A stretch of 64,000 nt of DNA from Nematostella vectensis (taxonomy: Eukaryota; Cnidaria; Anthozoa; Actiniaria; Edwardsiidae), in NCBI RefSeq assembly GCF_932526225.1, contig NC_064041.1:11638813-11702812 (forward strand). Reading direction: 5' to 3'. The position numbers and the translations under genes are program-made. Shown piece after piece: positions 34,801 through 46,162 of the stretch (position 1 is the first letter of the stretch; every line of letters starts with the position of its first letter). Below the pieces are notes generated by a model. That model was not told where the DNA came from and made no database searches. It saw nothing but the letters and a program-made list of their open reading frames with translations.

Positions 34801-37800
34801 GTGTATCTCTCCTCTATCGTATGCACTGCGCGCTGAAGTGCAAGGAATCGCTTTCTCAGAACATGACTTCTGAATGCGGCTTGAATCGTGACTGCGGCTT
34901 TCCTGAGCAAAATAAATCTCTTTCTACATATGTGCGCTTTGTACCACGACTGTATTACCACCGCTGCACTCCTCAGGGCTTGGTACTCGACAATGGCTTT
35001 CTTCACCATCAAATGGCCTCTGAAGAAGCTCTGCAAAAGAACTGTCGCAGATCTCAATCTCTCGAATTCTCCTCTTGCTATATGACCCTTGAAACACGCT
35101 TGAATCCTAACAACGGCAGCTCTCTGGACCAGGAACTTTCTTCTTGCTGTGTATCTTCTAAAGCAAGCTTGAATCCTGATTGTAGACGCTCTCAGTAGCG
35201 CCAATTCTTGTCTGCGCTCTCTTCCGTTTTTGAGCGCCAGGTAGCGGGTCTGCATTATTAAAACAGCACGTTTTTGATCAAGGAATGCACCCCTGGTCAA
35301 GTACCGCCTGACTTCTGCCTGGATTCTAATGGCCGACTCCCTTTTTCTTAGGTACTCATCTCTGCACAGCTTCATCCGAAGGAAGCTTTGAATCGTGATG
35401 GCTGCGAGGGTCTTTTTTACAAACTTCCTGTCTTGATTACCACGGTGCAGGGCTTGCATCTTCACCGTCGCGTTTCTCAGTGCCAAGAAGTCGCTCCTGG
35501 CTTTTCTAACCTTCACAGAAGCGCGGTAACCCTGTTGGATGATGGCTGCAGCTTTCTTCGCTTTACCCAGTCTCTTCCTCGCGAGGAAACCACGGATCGC
35601 ACTCTGACACGTGACGACGGCGATTTTCATCGCTTTGACACGTGACATGACAATGTAACCTCGCCAAGAGGCCTGAATCACGCGGGCAGCGCGAATCTCT
35701 CGGACCTGTCTCCTAGCCTTGTTGCCCCTGACGATCGATTGTAGCGCGATAGCTGATTGGCGGAGGCGCTGGTAGTGTGCACGTGCCTTGAGCATGGATC
35801 TGTTGGCGCGGAAGTGAGACTGGATTCGTTGAGCGGCGAGGTCACGGGTGCGCATGCGCTGGCGCACTAAATGGCCACGATATACTGACTGAAGGAGGAG
35901 AGTGGCTTTTCTGAGGGCCTGGTACCGACGTTGATGGAGTGCCCCTCGCGTTAAGGCCTATGGGTAAACAATGAATAAGTGAAGATGAGAAATCCACAAG
36001 CCACTGTAATCACATCGAATATGTATCAAGACTGTCGACTCACCTGTATCAAGACTGCCGACTTCACCAAGTCCTGCGATAACACAAAGAAAAAGTTTTA
36101 GGCTAAGACAGAAATGGGTGTTATGTGTTCGGAAGTGACGTCACGCACCTGTCGCCTTTGCAGCTGTTTCCGGAGCTTGTGTCGTCTCCAGGCCACTTGG
36201 ATGCGCCGTGCAGCTCTTTTTTCGTCACGCAAGTCCAGCAGACGCGCGCACAGATATGACGTGTATGTGATCACCACCTGTACAGGAAATGAAATCTTGT
36301 CACGCAGACATGAGCATACACATAACGCGATCACAACCTGTACAAAAAATGCATTGACAAGCAATGATACTAGAATTGCACAATGACCTGAGTTATCACA
36401 CAAGTCTAATAGAAGACACTTGCAAGAAGTATTATTAAAGCCGCATTGTCACCAGTTTACTTCCGGAGGTCCGACGGAAACCTCAACCGTTAAAAGACAA
36501 AAGAATCTATTAAAATCCGAGATATTAAACAGGCAATCCGCTCTAAATTAGCAGTCACATCCTCAAAGAGGCTTCCAATAGACACACTGCCTTCTATATT
36601 TTGAAATATTTTTCGTGTTTTCCGTAAAAAAATCATCGGAGATTCTTACGTAATCGACCGGAAGTAAACTGGTGACAATGCGGCTTTAAGTTTCTGATCG
36701 CAAATGACACAGGAGGTATATGACGTATAGTCACATGGCGATCACATGACTACAAAGGAAGGATACCAACCTTTTCATCCGGGATTGTGTTGGACATATC
36801 GGCGAACTTCGTCATCAGTGGAACCCCGCCTAATGTTTGAACCTGGGGATATTGGTTACAATGTATCAGCCAATCACAGAGCGTAATGTATAGGCCAATC
36901 AAAACTCAACAGAGCAAAACGATTGTATAGAATGGACAATGGAAATGACGCTACCTTCTCGGCAAGTAGTTTGAAGTTTTCTCTCTCGTTGGCTTTCAGT
37001 CGCTCAAGCTCATGGTTCTTTCCCGACCCTAAGAGGAAAGCAGACGTTGAATAAGCAAAAGTAAATAGTATCAATAGAAATGCAAAAAGCGTAACTGGCG
37101 AAAGGAAGAAACGGTAGTGGCAAGACAACTGATCGATCACACTACCTTTCCGCAAGGCCATTAAAAGACCAAAGACCATTAAAAAAACACCAATAGTTTA
37201 ATTTATGGAAGCCAGAAAGAGCTTGAGACGAAAATTGATGACGAGAGTTATATGAAATACTGAACATCACAGTACCCGATGGCATTTATTTATTCTTAGC
37301 CAAGTACAATGTCATCAGGTAAATCCAGTAAAAATAGGGCACCTTATAAGCAGAGCAACAACAGCAATTCGCTTTCCCCTCTTTACGACGCGCGCGTGAA
37401 ACAGAGTTCAGGTGACAAACTTCGCCATCTTCTTTACAAGTTTGTCTCGGACCAACGCACGCATTGCAAAGAGTTGTGGGAAGACATGAGGGTGAATTAA
37501 AACATGCGTACCGGGACTGTAAGACTCCGTCCAGGAATCCCGGAGGATCCCCTCGTCCTCCTCACTGTCGCTACTGTCAAGGACCCCCGGATTCCTCGTG
37601 AGTGTGGTCTCTTGGCGTATAGCGGACAGGGGGAGTAAGGCCGGGTGGTAGTGGTGCAAGAGGTAGCACAATGCGCGACCATCAGAAAATGACACCGTGA
37701 AATTATCGATCTGCAAGAAAAAACATCGTTAGATTATCGATCGTCGAACGCAAAGACCAGATACACCAGCATCTTATATCATGGAAAAATAACATTGATC

Positions 37801-40800
37801 ATCTCGCACATGGACCGCGAAGTAACACACAGGCCAATCAGATTTACGGGAAGTAACACACAGGCCGTTCAGATTTACGCAAAGTTACACACAGAACAAT
37901 CAGATTTACCCAAAGTAACACACAGACCGGTCAGATTTTCGCGAACACACAGACAAAACAGATTTACGTAAAGTTACACACAGGCCGATCAGATTTACGC
38001 AAAGTTACACATAGAACAATCAGATTTATGCAAAGTAACACACAGACCAGTCAGATTTACGCGAACACACAGACCAAACAGATTTACGTAAAGTTACACA
38101 CAGGCCGATCAAGATTTACGCAAAGTTACACACAGAACAATCAGATTTATGCAAAGTAACACACAGACCAGTCAGATTTACGCGAACACACAGACCAAAC
38201 AGATTTACGCAAAGTTACACACAGGCCGATCAGATTTACACAGTTACTCACAGAACAATCAGATTTACGCGAAGTAATACACAGACCAATCAGATTTACA
38301 CAAAGTTTCACATAGACCAATCACATTTACGCAAAGTTTCACACAGACCAATCAGATTTACGCAAATTTTCAAACAAGTCAATCAGATTTACGCAAAATT
38401 TTCAAACAAGCCAATCAGATTTACGCAAAATTTTACACAGACCAATCAGATTACCTTGAGCCCATAGCTTTTGCAGACGAGTCTACACCACTTGAGCAGC
38501 AAGCCCAGCCTCGCCGACTTAAAGTATAAGCCAGACTCGAGGGAGTCCCGCTTGTTCCTTGGCAGCCCCATTATCCGGGACACGTCACAAGCGGCCAGGC
38601 AATGCTCCAAGTCGAGGCTCTGCTCTAAAAAAGAGATCTCCTCTTTCAGCTTCTCTTCGCTTAGCAATATGTTTACCTGTGAAACAGAAAATATATGCTA
38701 CAGTTAATCGATGTTAAAATCAAACAGATTTATATCATCTCAAAATCCTTATTCGAAACAGAAATATTACTGGTCGAGATTCGGGAGCGTAGAAGTGACT
38801 CAAAAGTACTAGATCTTAGTCGTTAGTGAGTCGATACAACTCGGAAATGACTCGGTACTTGTCGAGAGCGGGTCGCAAAGCTGTCGTACCTGGAAATTGA
38901 CGATAATCATCCACAGGAGGTTGAGGGTCTTTTCCCGATGGCCGTCCACAATGTGACGTGGTGTAATGCCGCTACCTACAGAGATAAAGGGATCAGCACT
39001 CGGAGAACATTCGACATCAATCGGAAGTGAGTCGGTGATGGTCGGAAATGACTCGGGTTTTCTGTTAATAACGAAAGTTTATCCGCTCAAAGTTTAGTTG
39101 CACGACAAGTGGCCATCATACAAACAAATTCATAGTCATACCTTCGCCTTCACCAACAGGAACCCCATGATCCTTCAGGGCTTTTAGGACCACTTCGACG
39201 TTGTGGATTTTCTGAGTAGAAAGAAAAAGATATCTCGTTTATATTCGTGTTAAAGTGGTACTTATCTCAAGATGGATTTAGCATCAAATCACGACACAAC
39301 AGTTGAGTATCAGATGTCTGGTAACGATATTATCTGCATTTTGATCACGGTTTTAGGTCCCGACAACCCTTGCCATATCATGTCACAAAGCAAAGTCCTT
39401 AGTTCTGTCCTGTTCGGTATTCCTGTGGTTGGCCCTGAGGCAAGAGGGGCTGGAGGTGACCTCCAGTGACGTCACAACCCTAGCCATCCACAGGAAGACC
39501 GATCAGAATGCCTGGAGCAATGTGTGTTACCTGCAGTCGCGAGATGGCGGGAACTCGTAGAGTAGATGTGAGCCGCCAGTTGTGCGAGAGAAGTTCAACG
39601 ACACGCCTGAAACAAAAGAGACGAGTCATTAAAACGCGAGAAAATAGTCAGTTCAACAACTTGCCCGAAATACAAGTCAGCGCAAGGCATGCCTCAAACA
39701 GCAACACAGGGAATCAAACAAATACGCACAACACTACCGCAAATGATCTTAAAAACGTCGGGGGGCGTTTATTTCGATGGTTCGAGGGGAGGGCGGTCAT
39801 ATATCGGCGTTTAATAGAGGGAAGCGTTCAATACGAACTTGTAACCTTAAAGGGGGGTGCGTTCATTAGATGGGAAGCGTTCTTTAGATGGGGGGCGTTT
39901 AAAGGTTTAGATGGATGTTAAAAGCTCTACTCACGTGAGTCTCAGTCCGTCTCGCAGGTCCGTGGCAATGTTTGTCACCGCATAATCAAACTCATCGATA
40001 GCTCTCTGCAAACCAAAAGATAAAATTTAAATTTACACACTATCGAAGTAACCAACTTCATTGGTAAACGAGTCGGAGCTCTTCGAGCGTGACTCGGTGT
40101 TTGGCGTTCGTGCATGATTCGGAACCATTCGTAAGGGACTCGGCACTTCTTGTGGCCCTACCTGTTGGTGCGACACGTTGAAGCCCAGATAACTCAGGTG
40201 CTTGGTCAGGTCTCCCTCACCCTTCAGGTAATCTCTTGAGAACGTCAGCAAGAGGTCACGACTCGCCTGGAATCATGGGACGTAATCATTAGATCTAAAC
40301 CTCTAAAGCCACTAGTTAAATTATATAGCCTTTTTCAAATCAAATCATTTTTAATTAGGTAAAAACCGTTTAGTTTTAGTTCTATTCAGTGAAGCGATTG
40401 CACACACAATTTTTATAAAATATAAGAAGTTTTTTATTAGAACGTCCAGCCTGAGATTTCATCAAATTTTAAGAACATACTAAGAACATGCCAAGTCTCA
40501 GATAGCAGAAAAAATATCGCTTAGTTAGTCTAATGCTATCTAAAATACAGAGTGAAATAACATAAAAATACAAGTGTTTATAATGACAACCAAAATTACT
40601 ATTGCTATTGATCATTTGTGCAATCTCAATTTGTGCAATTCTCTATTAATTTCTCGTCAGGGAATAGCGCGCACTCATTCATACCACCGTGACCAATCAA
40701 TCCCATTGCGGTGTGAAGTCAAATGACGCGACAGTGAAAACATGAAAGCCATAGATTAGTTTAGACGGTTGATTGACAACGCGCTCTTCCCGAGCGAGAA

Positions 40801-43800
40801 GATTTTCGATTCGCCGAGATCGCGCAACAACGAATTTAGGAATAACGCTGCTATTCTCTTTCCTTTGTCCCGACACATAAGAAGATCATGACAAAATCTG
40901 TACCTTGAATTCTGCGTCCCTATTGAACAAGCATGGATCATGGTCTATGAGGCGAGTCAGCTTTGCATGGTCCAGAAACAGCACAAGTAAAAGAAACTTC
41001 TTCAGAGTAAACTTCGACAGCTGAGTGATATAGCCATCACGGTAGAGGCCAGGGACCGTGGGGTGTGCGAACGCACGTGCGATACTTGGGTTACCAAGCA
41101 ACCGGTCACTTAGGAAACGGGCAATGCCGGCAACATCGTTGTTGCTTTGGATTGGGAGTATTTCACCAAAGATGGTCTGGAAGTTTAGAAAAAGAAATGG
41201 CAATACAATTACTGTAGTCACAAGCAAACCTTGTTCTAGCGGGGACGATCACTTACGGGTCCGAAAGTTCCACAGGTAGAGTAATAAGAGAGTAGTATTA
41301 AAGAGGACCAACCAAACTGCAATTTAACGCTCCCGCCCAACAATTTGTCCTATTTAACAACCATTTCTATCGACTAATTCTAAAAAGAAACTTTGATACT
41401 TTGAATCAAATATGTCAATAAAGCATCAAACTTAGCTCATAGTTATTTTTAAATTTTGTTGCAAACAGGGCATGTATTTTTGAATGTCAACAATAACAAC
41501 AATAGAGTGGTGGATCAGAATTCTTTAAAAATAAAATACTCACCTCTAGGCCAATCCTGAGCCAAAGAGTATTGTACGACAAGATCATATTTACAACTGT
41601 TTGCTTGATACCTGATCACAAACATAAAAGAGTTTATCATAAGGCTACAGCCTTTTAGTAAAATAACATTAGAGATCTATTATCAATGCTGCATTCTGAC
41701 TGGTTGACATACTAGTAGACTAGAGTATATGTATAGCCTACATAAGTGGTGAAAAGTGCCAGATTTGAAAGATAAATAATAGCAAATGATCTCACAACAT
41801 TTTTGCTATATACAAACCTACTAATGTAAATTGTTGTAAGCCAAGAAACCATCTCTGCCAGATAATTTTAAAATGCACTTTATTGCAAAAAAAACATAGC
41901 ATACCTAGATCGGCATGTAACTTGCGGTCCGACCTGATTGCTAGCCGGCCATGTTCCACCTCACTTTCAATCTTCCTGATGACAGGAATAAGAGGCTCGG
42001 ATTGGTACAGTAGACAAGCATGCCTGCGCAGACGTTGCATGCGCCGCCTTGCCGTGTAGGTCCTAAAGGAGAGGTCTTCCTTGGTTGGGGCCAGGGGCTG
42101 GGAGGACTTTATAGATTGTGTCCCTGTTAGTGACATTGTACCACAGTCTCCTGAAAAGAAGATGAAGAAATATTGAGTTGCATTTAGGTTTTAGGCAGAT
42201 TAAAGATCAAAAAGCAGTATCTTTTTTTAAGATCTCCAAATACTTATCTGGAATTTGATAATTTTTAGACCATCATTGGGAAAAAAATGTGAAATGAAAT
42301 TCTTTTTTAAAGAACTACAGGAGCCATGATGAGAGAAACACACACAGAAGAGACAGTCAAGTAATATTATAGATTAGGTATAAACATGTTGTAAACAGCC
42401 CAGACTAACTAATTAGGGAAAAAATATGTCAGATGATCTCCTCCTTTCCTACCTTTCTTGTCTTTTTGTAACTGAACGTCGCAGTCATCTGGTGGGGTGA
42501 GGATAAAGTTTAACCATCTAGTGAAACCTAAACAATAACAAAATTGAGGATTTAAATAGTCTGGGTATACAAATAATTCCTTACACAGAAAATGAACACA
42601 TTCAACTACCTTCTTCTTGCTTGTCAATCCAGCGCTCGTCATAGTACATGTTCTTGGCAGCATATGGCATTGGGTGTTGGGGAATGCTGGTGCGTGGCGG
42701 CTTGACGAGCTTCAGACGTGTAGGCGCAACCCCTTTAGATGCAACCTTCACTTTCACTTTGTGAGTCTTCCTTCCTGAGGCAGAGCCTTTGATCAAAGTA
42801 AAAAAAATATATTAGTCACCAGGTATGTAGTGTTTTTTTTTCTTGGACTGAGGGATGTTAAGATTATTATATCCTAATCTTTTCTGTGTTAATTGCTATC
42901 TACTTTTGTGCTGAAGTTCAATTCAAGGCTTTTGCCTTGTCAATGTGTTTTGCAATATAGATAGATCAGAGAGGCAACAAAAAACTGATTTGAGTGAAGG
43001 GTGTGCTTTGTCTAGTGGTGGAAGATGTCTTGTCTTTAGTTATTGCAACAAAGGGTAATGGACATGGCACCATATAATCACCACTATCGCCCATACAATG
43101 CAGAGTGAGAACTGACCTCTAGCAGAGCTATGCTTTGGTGAATTTCGTTTCAGAGCCTTTGGCTTCTCTCTCTTTTGGGGTTGTACTGAGAATGCCACAG
43201 GTTGGAGAACAGCCTTTGTTGCCTCAGCCCTCGGCTTGACTTCACTTTGCCTCCTAGCAGGCCTTTTGGCTTCTTTTTTTGGCTCTTTTGCATTGGGAAT
43301 GTTTCTCTGGGCCCCTAGAGAATGAGACCTAGCATTCTTCTTTTTCTTGTGGTCAGATATCAACTGAGCGATAATTTCATCAGTCGTCTGAGCTTGGGTT
43401 TTTCCCTCTTCAGAGTCTTTATTCACATTCAAAGATGGGTCTGGGTGCTTGGATCTTGGATCAAGGTGCACACACACCTTCTGCGTAACACATTCACCAT
43501 CTTCAGCAGAAGGGAGGGGCTTAGATTCTTCTGCTACATCTGGGGTATCTGCATTGTCCTCTACTGGATCATCATCAATTGCAGGTTTTAATGGGATGCA
43601 GTCGGAGATGACCTTGGGAGCAACTGGCATTGTCTCACGTCTTGGTGTTCCGACCACGTATGTCTCTCTTCTCTCCTCTGAGTTTAAATCAATCTGGCGT
43701 GCTTCCTCTGGAGTTGCTGGGATGCTGCCATTTCCAAACTCTAGAGATTTCTGAATGCTAACAAGCCCAGGAGGCAAAAGGGGTGTGACAGGGTGGGGGA

Positions 43801-44805
43801 TTGGTTTAGACTCCTTTACAACTACAGAGAATGGCTGCTTGGCTTTGGTTGTGGACCACCTTGCACGGCTTTTATTGAGAGACTGACTGGACGTGAGGAC
43901 TGAAGGCTTTTTCTATACAAAAAAATAAAAAGGAAAAATGAAATATACATCTTGTATTGGAGTTTGGGTATATGATTATACAGTAAATGCTGATCGAATG
44001 GCGGTACATTCTTGAGTAGACTTTATTCTGTTGGCTAACCTAGCTATATAGAGAGCACCCAAATTAAATTACATTTGAAATAGGCTAATCACACCGCCAT
44101 TTGCTAAAGCTCAAAATAACTTAGGAAGTAATATAAGTTAACTAACAGATCGACGTGCCGTGTCTTCGAATAAACCTTTGCCGTAAAAAAACATATTCTC
44201 TAGTTTATAGCATTCTAAACCCACTAAAGTATCACCATCGTTATCCAGTTACGTACCTTTTTAGCAGTTTTCTTCACCACCTCAATGGCTGTTCCATACA
44301 CGATTGCTAGCAGTCGGTGTGTTTCTGCCCACTTGAAAACAAATAACTCTCTGCATCTTCCTCCCTCCTTTGGCTCCCAAGTTATCGGCAGCAAAACTTC
44401 TTCTTCAGGTTCAACAATTAGAACATTATTACCTCCCTCGTCTTGAATAAAACCCGCAAAGTCCAGGCTGAAACCCTTTTCCGAAGGGAGTTTTTCGATA
44501 CGGAGGGTTTGACTTTCTGAGTTCGGGTTCCAAACCACAAGTTCTTCGGTTTTTGAGTTCCCGATTCTAACGCTTCCAAATCCAACCCGAGGAGTTTGAG
44601 CAAAGTGGGTGAGGTGAAGTTTTGGAAGCTCATCTGGAGTGTTTGGTTTTCTTCTAGGTGAATTACAAGGGCTAAACCATTGACTTCGTCTAGATCTCGC
44701 AGGTGAGGAAAAGGTCTTTGCGTTTGACCTAAAATCATCCGAAAGACTCGATAAAAACGGCGCTAAGTTTTCCTTATCTGGTGAGAGCACCTGTGATTCA
44801 TCCAT
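28824..44805 (-). CDS. ASPM: Abnormal spindle (ASPM) protein
   Basis: Twenty-six coding exons on the minus strand: 44805-44257, 43912-43117, 42786-42610, 42527-42453, 42150-41905, 41611-41544, 41176-40904, 40266-40162, 40005-39935, 39606-39531, 39211-39142, 38975-38890, 38676-38455, 37710-37512, 37028-36955, 36842-36771, 36277-36149, 36073-36044, 35957-31740, 31612-31361, 31243-31094, 30634-30443, 30316-30124, 29723-29569, 29397-29245, 29171-28824. All phases close, giving about 2,992 aa (human 3,477). ASPM focuses microtubule minus ends at spindle poles and binds calmodulin and katanin. Visible domains: an N-terminal SP/TP-rich region with a KEN box (DKENLAP), the ASH domain (about 60-170), the conserved [16 protein letters not shown] linker, two calponin-homology domains (about 730-1080, with IDHDPCLF and [10 protein letters not shown]), roughly 65-70 IQ motifs, and a C-terminal armadillo-like region (VVTRLS, LINVAK). 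The C-terminus adds TPYK repeats. The ATG at 44805 is chosen because the upstream in-frame codon is TTG. Confidence 0.94.
29700..30060 (-). repeat. 60-64-bp array of duplicated acceptors before ASPM exon 24
   Basis: Five to six units on the gene strand. Each contains a pyrimidine-rich tract, GTATTGCAG (or GTATAGCAG) and a copy of the first about 20 bases of exon 24 (AGGTTGTGACTCGCC and variants). The acceptor nearest the exon is used in my model (exon starts 29723). Units begin near 29722, 29781, 29845, 29905 and 29968. Confidence 0.9.
30753..31060. mobile_element. 308-bp element with about 100-bp inverted termini (ASPM intron 21)
   Basis: The left arm starts TACAGCGAGGACACAG and the right arm ends CTGTGTCCTCACTGTA; about 100 bases pair with only scattered mismatches. 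TA followed by CAG at both ends suggests a Tc1/mariner-like target. The central part has a 20-base direct repeat including GAGCGTGGGAACACCT. There is no coding capacity. Confidence 0.8.
31740..35957 (-). other. ASPM: ASPM giant IQ-repeat exon (exon 19)
   Basis: A single uninterrupted exon of 4,218 bases (1,406 codons) encodes about 57 IQ-type motifs of the form IQxxYRG or IQxRYRA, alternating with shorter spacers in pairs and longer ones. Human ASPM also puts most IQ motifs in one giant exon, so this arrangement looks ancestral. The exon starts and ends directly after the Gln of an IQ motif. Open frames on the opposite strand across it are shadows. Confidence 0.92.
36017..36073 (-). repeat. 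24-bp tandem duplication across the ASPM exon 18 donor
   Basis: ASPM exon 18 is a 30-base microexon ending GTGAAGTCGG-CAGTCTTGATACAG. The intron then begins GTGAGTCGA-CAGTCTTGATACAT. The first 23-24 intronic bases are thus a near copy of the last 24 exonic bases, and the used GTGAGT donor corresponds to the exonic GTGAAGT. Confidence 0.85.
36435..36689. mobile_element. TTAA-flanked miniature element, copy 1 (ASPM intron 16)
   Basis: About 247 bp between TTAA duplications (36435-36438 and 36686-36689). The perfect terminal inverted repeats read AGCCGCATTGTCACCAG, then TTTACTTCCGG. It is nearly identical to the copy at 50036-50289. TTAA targets are typical of the piggyBac superfamily, so this is probably a piggyBac-driven miniature element. 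Confidence 0.85.
37810..38454 (-). repeat. 31-bp minisatellite starting at the ASPM exon 13 donor
   Basis: About 20 units. On the gene strand the unit reads GTAAATCTGATTGG, then TCTGTGTG-type sequence. The real donor at the exon 13 end (38455/38454) is GTAATCTGATTGG, the same string with one A missing. The array therefore begins at the functional 5' splice site and repeats a donor-like GTAAAT about every 31 bases through the intron. Confidence 0.9.
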
Positions 44806-45020
44806 GTTGAGACTGGACAAGTCTTTCTAGATTTTAGGTAGCATTATATTAAAAAATAAAAACCTAAAATCTCCTAAATACTGCCCTAGCCGATCAACAG
44901 TTCGGTCTGTGTTCCATACGGTGTAGTAAATACACGTTCAGTTTTTGAAAATCGTGCGTTAAGGCCATCGACCAATCACGGGGCGTATTCTAAGGCATAT
45001 TAAAAATTGTAGCCAATGAG
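44806..45020 (-). promoter_or_regulatory. ASPM promoter with two CCAAT boxes and a CHR-like site
   Basis: Upstream of the ATG, CCAAT boxes lie at 44972-44976 and 45013-45017 (41 bp apart). A TTTGAA string of the cell-cycle homology region type lies at 44944-44949. Paired CCAAT boxes plus a CHR are typical of G2/M genes, and ASPM is such a gene in vertebrates. The assignment here is inference. Confidence 0.35.
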
Positions 45021-46162
45021 ACTACGCCGTAGAACAAGTGTTCCAGCCAAAGGGATCAACGAATTGTCAAATTAGCATAAACCACAGGATAACCAAACTT
45101 GTCTTGCCCTGAAATATTTCAAGCTGAGACGTCGTCGCTTTTTTATGAAATTTTTGTATCCATCACCGACCCATTCACTTTTCTTTTGTTTACCAAAACG
45201 CTTGCGGGCTAGAATCCATTTATATTGAAAAAGAGAGCAACAAAAACAAATGTGACCCTAGCACCAAGGACAAATGAGCTAAATCAAAACGTCACCAGAA
45301 AGGTGGCATTCGATTGGCTAATCCACCTGCATCTAAAATATTGACACCTGAAGTGGAAGTTTATTACCCCTACGTATGAGCAATAAAACTAGTATCTAAG
45401 TATCCATACCTAAAAGAAGAGTACACACAGAAAGACACAGAGACACGTAGGAACTGGATTGTTAATGTAATTTTATTGTTGTTGTTTCTCTATTAGTAAT
45501 AACATTTGTAGAGGAAATCACCTATTTGTCTATTGAAATTTTTGCTGTCTGATGGTGGTTTATTTTCATCAAAGCACAAACAATAAATAAGATATCATTT
45601 TTTTTATGAACAACAGTTATCAAGCAAATTAAATCAAAATAAATATTAAATGAAATAAAATTGGCCTTCTAGGTTATATATAAGAGTAAAAAATTGCCTC
45701 ATGCTCATAGTAACTATTAATGAAGAATCACTTTGGACACTTAACAGTGCCAATAGGGTCCCCCCCCCACCCCCAGTATAGGCTTCTATCTTAGTATCAT
45801 GCCCCCCACTCAGTATTTTGAGCCACTACAGTAATGCTTTAGTGATCTGTAGTTGTTGAATCAGATAAAATATGAAAAAAAAAATATTCCATATGATGCA
45901 ATTTGGTCATTATTTGATGTTTCTGTAAAATAACTTGACGGCTCTAATTTTTCATTTTTACTAATATTTGTTGTTGTGTCATATCTTTGTAGTCTGAATT
46001 TTTTTGGGGGGTCAAACCTTTTTTAGAATAAATTGAGAATATTTCTAAAGGTCTTCCCTTGCAAGTAGTCTTTTTAGGAAGGGATAGTAGATCAATTGAA
46101 AGATCTGTTATGTCCATTTAAATCTCACAAATTAGTGCAATCAATAAAGAGGGGCTATTTGT
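45021..46162. other. Spacer between ASPM and the aminotransferase
   Basis: No gene seen. The stretch is AT-rich with short homopolymers and a C-run near 45760; it must include the aminotransferase 3' untranslated region. Confidence 0.45.

Noticed and set aside
32634-35645. Many antisense frames of 60-125 codons
   Set aside because: Shadows of the ASPM giant IQ exon.
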